From assembly GCA_910574895.1 (NCBI GenBank), contig CAJTDQ010000007.1, forward strand, positions 1 to 64,000: a DNA stretch of 64,000 nt, given 5' to 3'. A program made the translations under genes and the position numbers. The stretch's first letter is position 1; every line of letters starts with the position of its first letter. Below are positions 61,580 to 64,000 of this stretch, piece after piece. The notes under the pieces are model-generated. The model was not told the DNA's origin. It ran no database searches and saw nothing but the letters and a program-made list of their open reading frames with translations. The stretch comes from Eubacteriaceae bacterium. Lineage in GTDB: Bacteria; Bacillota; Clostridia; Lachnospirales; Lachnospiraceae.

Positions 61580-62581
61580 CTATTTTATCTTTTCGGATTC
61601 ATTTTCATCTAAATATTCCAAATACTGACCTGTACCAATCGCAACGGCTGTCATAGGATCCTCAGCCGTCATTGTATTAATACCTGTCTTTGCCTCAATC
61701 AATTCATCCAGTCCATGAAGCAAACATCCTCCACCCGTCAGAACAATACCACGTACAGCAATATCTGCCGCAAGTTCCGGCGGTGTCTGTTCCAATACTC
61801 TATGAACCGCTTCTACGATACTGCTTGTAACATCACTTAACGCTTCCTCTGTCTCCTCCGAGGTTACCTCGATTGTTTTTGGAAGACCGGTTACAAGATT
61901 TCTTCCTCTTACTTCCATCTTCTGATTTTCTGATTTGTTATAGCATGTACCAATACCGATTTTAATTTCCTCAGCTGTTCTGTCACCAATCAAAAGATTA
62001 TGTTTCTTTCTCATATATCTGACAATCGCCTCATCAAAATCATCTCCTGCAACCTTAACGGATGTACTGACAACAGTACCACCCAATGAAATGACAGCAA
62101 TATCTGTAGTTCCACCGCCAATATCAACAATCATATTTCCACATGGTTTTTTAATCTCTATTCCCGCACCTATCGCTGCTGCCAATGGCTCTTCCACTAC
62201 AAAAACCTCTCTGGCTCCTGCCTGAAATGCCGCATCCTGAACAGCCTTTGTTTCCACCTCTGTAGCCCCGCTTGGAATACAAACGCAGATACGTGGTTTC
62301 TTATAAGAGCGCTTACCCATAGACTTCTGAATAAAATATCGAATCATCTGCTCTGTCACTGAATAGTCAGAAATAACGCCCTGTTTTAACGGTCTTACCG
62401 CAACAATATTCCCAGGAGTACGTCCAATCATCAGTCTTGCTTCTTCACCAACTGCTTTAATTTTCTCTGTGTCTCTGTCAATAGCCACTACCGATGGTTC
62501 TTTTAAAACAACACCTTTTCCTTTAATATAAACAAGTATACTTGCAGTTCCCAAATCTATTCCAATATCTGTATTAAACAT
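61580..62581 (-). CDS. mreB: MreB/Mbl-family actin-like shape protein
   Basis: 333 residues. DIGIDLGTASILVYIKGKGVVLKEPSVVAID (phosphate 1), PSGATEVETKAVQDAAFQAGAREVFVVEEPLAAAIGAG, VDIGGGTTDIAVISLGG (phosphate 2), and GIVLTGGGCLLHGLDELI (adenosine motif). Filaments guide the peptidoglycan elongation machinery. Mbl is the specific paralogue next to spoIIID in Bacillus, and spoIIID is the upstream neighbour here (448-bp gap). GGAG before ATG. Confidence 0.95.
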   Translation of the reverse strand: MFNTDIGIDLGTASILVYIKGKGVVLKEPSVVAIDRDTEKIKAVGEEARLMIGRTPGNIVAVRPLKQGVISDYSVTEQMIRYFIQKSMGKRSYKKPRICVCIPSGATEVETKAVQDAAFQAGAREVFVVEEPLAAAIGAGIEIKKPCGNMIVDIGGGTTDIAVISLGGTVVSTSVKVAGDDFDEAIVRYMRKKHNLLIGDRTAEEIKIGIGTCYNKSENQKMEVRGRNLVTGLPKTIEVTSEETEEALSDVTSSIVEAVHRVLEQTPPELAADIAVRGIVLTGGGCLLHGLDELIEAKTGINTMTAEDPMTAVAIGTGQYLEYLDENESEKIK

Positions 62582-62653
62582 TTGTTACTCCTTTGGTCAT
62601 TCTTTTTTTCAAAATATAATCTTATATATTTTAGAATATCCACACTACACTAA

Positions 62654-62682
62654 AGTATAACAATTTTTTCTCATTATGTACA
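62654..62682 (-). promoter_or_regulatory. Promoter of mreB/mbl
   Basis: Minus-strand extended -10 TGTTATACT (62662-62654) with weak -35 TGTACA (62682-62677) at 17 bp; ~75-nt leader. Confidence 0.55.
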
Positions 62683-62814
62683 TGTTTAATTTTGATTTTA
62701 TTCCAAAAGATTCCTGTTATCTCTTTTACATTTTTCTAATTACATTTATTTTCGTCAATTTTCGAGTTTTTTTACAATTTGTTCATATTCTGTTAACATT
62801 TATACTATAGTATA

Positions 62815-62972
62815 CTAATTGTACTACTTAGGTAGTGCACATAGTTTGTATACGTCATACCCTATAATGGCGTATTTTAAGTTTTTCATACTCAACCTAG
62901 TGGGTGAGATTCCCACTAGGTCCCCCGAAATCAACAGCCTTGAGTGAGAATTCACCCAAGGCTTTTCTTATT
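62815..62972 (+). ncRNA. Candidate structured small RNA between spoIIID and mreB/mbl
   Basis: Successive hairpins: GTACTAC.../GTAGTGCAC at 62821-62840, ATACGTCAT/ATGGCGTAT (~62850-62876), CCTAGTGGG/CCCACTAGG (62897-62921) and GCCTTGAGTGA/TCACCCAAGGC (62938-62963), the last followed by TTTTC. Promoter-like TTGTTC-16-TATACT at 62779-62806. The two last hairpins share similar GTGAGA(A)TTC loops. No Rfam family was recognised; strand inferred from the T-run. Confidence 0.4.
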
Positions 62973-63029
62973 ATTTTGTTTTTTCATCTGATATTATTTT
63001 AGCCGGAAAAAAATAATATTCTTTACTAA

Positions 63030-63284
63030 CTATCCTCTTTTTCTTCTATATTTTTCTCTCGTAGCCATCCCCCCTCGAATATGTCTCTCACTCTTATTTT
63101 TATCCAGAACTTCTTTTACTTTAGATGCCATAACCGGACTAATCTGTGTCAAACGCTCTGAAACATCTTTATGGACTGTACTTTTACTTATTCCAAACTG
63201 CTTTGCACAGCTTCTAACTGTGGCTTTATTATTAATTATGTACTTAGCACTTTCCAGTACCCTTTCTTCGATATATGCTTTCAA
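63030..63284 (-). CDS. spoIIID: Sporulation transcriptional regulator SpoIIID
   Basis: 84 residues, the normal length. Helix-turn-helix ATVRSCAKQFGISKSTVHKDVSERL and basic C-terminal tail (HIRGGMATREKYRRKRG), both required for DNA binding in B. subtilis SpoIIID. It acts in the mother cell under sigma-E. Its presence implies that the organism can make spores. AGGCAGAGG region precedes the ATG. Upstream of mreB/mbl, as in Bacillus. Confidence 0.95.
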   Translation of the reverse strand: MKAYIEERVLESAKYIINNKATVRSCAKQFGISKSTVHKDVSERLTQISPVMASKVKEVLDKNKSERHIRGGMATREKYRRKRG

Positions 63285-63385
63285 AAAAACCTCTGCCTAA
63301 TACATACTTTGTACATCTTATGCAGAAGTTTTATAATTCATTCTAAAATTACAGCAAACTGGTAATTCTCTTCCTGTCTATACTG

Positions 63386-64000
63386 TCATTTATCTCCGTT
63401 ATTTACAACATAAATACCAATACATACCAGTCCGAGTGCAACAAGTGTCTGCCAGCCCATTTGACTTTTTTCCTGTAAAAGAAGAAAAGAGAGCAATACT
63501 CCAAATATAGGATTCATAAATTTATACGCTGAAATCTTTGAAACCGGATTATACTTCAACAAAATACTCCATAGCGTATATGCCGCCGCTGAGATAAATC
63601 CCATATACACGAGCAATATCCAACTATTATAGGAAACACTATACAATCTCCCGCCCGTGATATACCCAAGAAACGTCATGATTAGACCGCCAGCTAAAAA
63701 CTGATAACCACTCAACATTACCACATCTGCATCTTTCGAAAATTTCTTAATAAACGACGAAGAAAATGCGGACGAAAGAGTGGATATTAGTATAAATCCT
63801 TCTCCCAAAAAACTGAAACGCAAATCCATTTCACTTCCCACAAGATTAACTATGACAATACCAAAAAATCCCAATATACTTCCCAAAATCTTTTTTTCTG
63901 TTAACTTTTCCTGTCCAAACACAAGGCACGAAACAAGTATTGTCACAAACACTGCAGAGCCATTAATGATTGATGATTTCACTCCGGTAGTATGTGCCAG
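63386..64000 (-). CDS. EamA/DMT-family transporter, partial at the window edge
   Basis: At least 204 residues are visible; the gene continues past 64000 (upstream frame LAHTTGVKSSIING remains open). Visible is the second half of a ten-helix drug/metabolite exporter: helices around VFVTILVSCLVF, ILGSILGFFGIVIVNLVG, GFILISTLSSAFSSSF, MLSGYQFLAGGLIMTFLGYI, ILLVYMGFISAAAYTLWSILLKY and SKISAYKFMNPIFGVLLSFLLL. Substrate not deducible. Frame start at the GTG at 63982 is rejected, as it cuts off the first EamA repeat. Confidence 0.85.
   Translation of the reverse strand: MAHTTGVKSSIINGSAVFVTILVSCLVFGQEKLTEKKILGSILGFFGIVIVNLVGSEMDLRFSFLGEGFILISTLSSAFSSSFIKKFSKDADVVMLSGYQFLAGGLIMTFLGYITGGRLYSVSYNSWILLVYMGFISAAAYTLWSILLKYNPVSKISAYKFMNPIFGVLLSFLLLQEKSQMGWQTLVALGLVCIGIYVVNNGDK

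Noticed and set aside
1-64000. tRNA, rRNA and CRISPR arrays
   Set aside because: All intergenic gaps were read on both strands; no cloverleaf, rRNA segment or regularly spaced repeat was seen.

Overview
The window is low-GC Gram-positive DNA from a spore-forming anaerobic Clostridia, most likely a Lachnospiraceae gut bacterium. Evidence: strong AGGAGG ribosome-binding sites, the ribosomal/RNA polymerase core cluster, SpoIIID next to an MreB/Mbl protein, a four-subunit ferredoxin-linked oxoacid oxidoreductase, and many Na+-coupled amino-acid carriers. Species cannot be fixed from the sequence alone. Most genes are on the minus strand.

1-10.7 kb is accessory DNA. It is the right end of an integrative element: a small mobile-element protein, an iteron-like repeat array, a VapE-type helicase, tyrosine integrase, excisionase-like protein and a divergent XRE repressor. 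An operator region with repeated TTCGTA half-sites sits exactly on two divergent promoters. The repressor's terminator is interrupted by a 6.67-kb ISL3-family unit (4009-10680). This unit is flanked by the 8-bp duplication CTTTTTTC and carries a secreted, cre-controlled GH5 glycanase as passenger. Inside its transposase gene an IS256-family element (5265-6773) has inserted with its own 8-bp duplication ACGAAATG; that element's transposase is itself frameshifted. The nesting gives a readable order of events.

10.9-15.8 kb is the str operon (rpsL-rpsG-fusA-tuf), with its own rpsL promoter and a separate tuf promoter. 42.6-50.3 kb is rpoC-rpoB, and 54.5-58.2 kb is rpmG-secE-nusG-rplK-rplA-rplJ-rplL. 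In many Firmicutes these are contiguous. Here rpoC and rpsL are about 27 kb apart, and rplL and rpoB are separated by a glycine-riboswitch-controlled symporter and two secreted or membrane proteins. Leaders carry an L10 leader, two matching L1-binding-like sites, and a hairpin shared by rpoB and rpsL.

15.8-42.3 kb, between rpsL and rpoC, holds three OmpR/EnvZ-type two-component systems. Two are paralogous RR-HK-anchored-protein cassettes with recognisable tandem operator repeats, and one is VanRS-like next to a VanY-type carboxypeptidase. The third system precedes a lipoprotein/ABC-exporter operon whose promoter shares the box found at the regulator's own promoter. Also here are asnS, SNF and AGCS Na+ symporters, the porCDAB operon, an AAA ATPase, and a queuosine-precursor transporter beside a QueL-like radical SAM protein. 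Two large palindromic elements with a shared folded core lie at 22.6-22.9 and 25.9-26.2 kb.

58.3-64 kb holds comF and recD2, mreB/mbl, spoIIID (with a candidate structured RNA between the last two) and an EamA transporter cut by the window edge.
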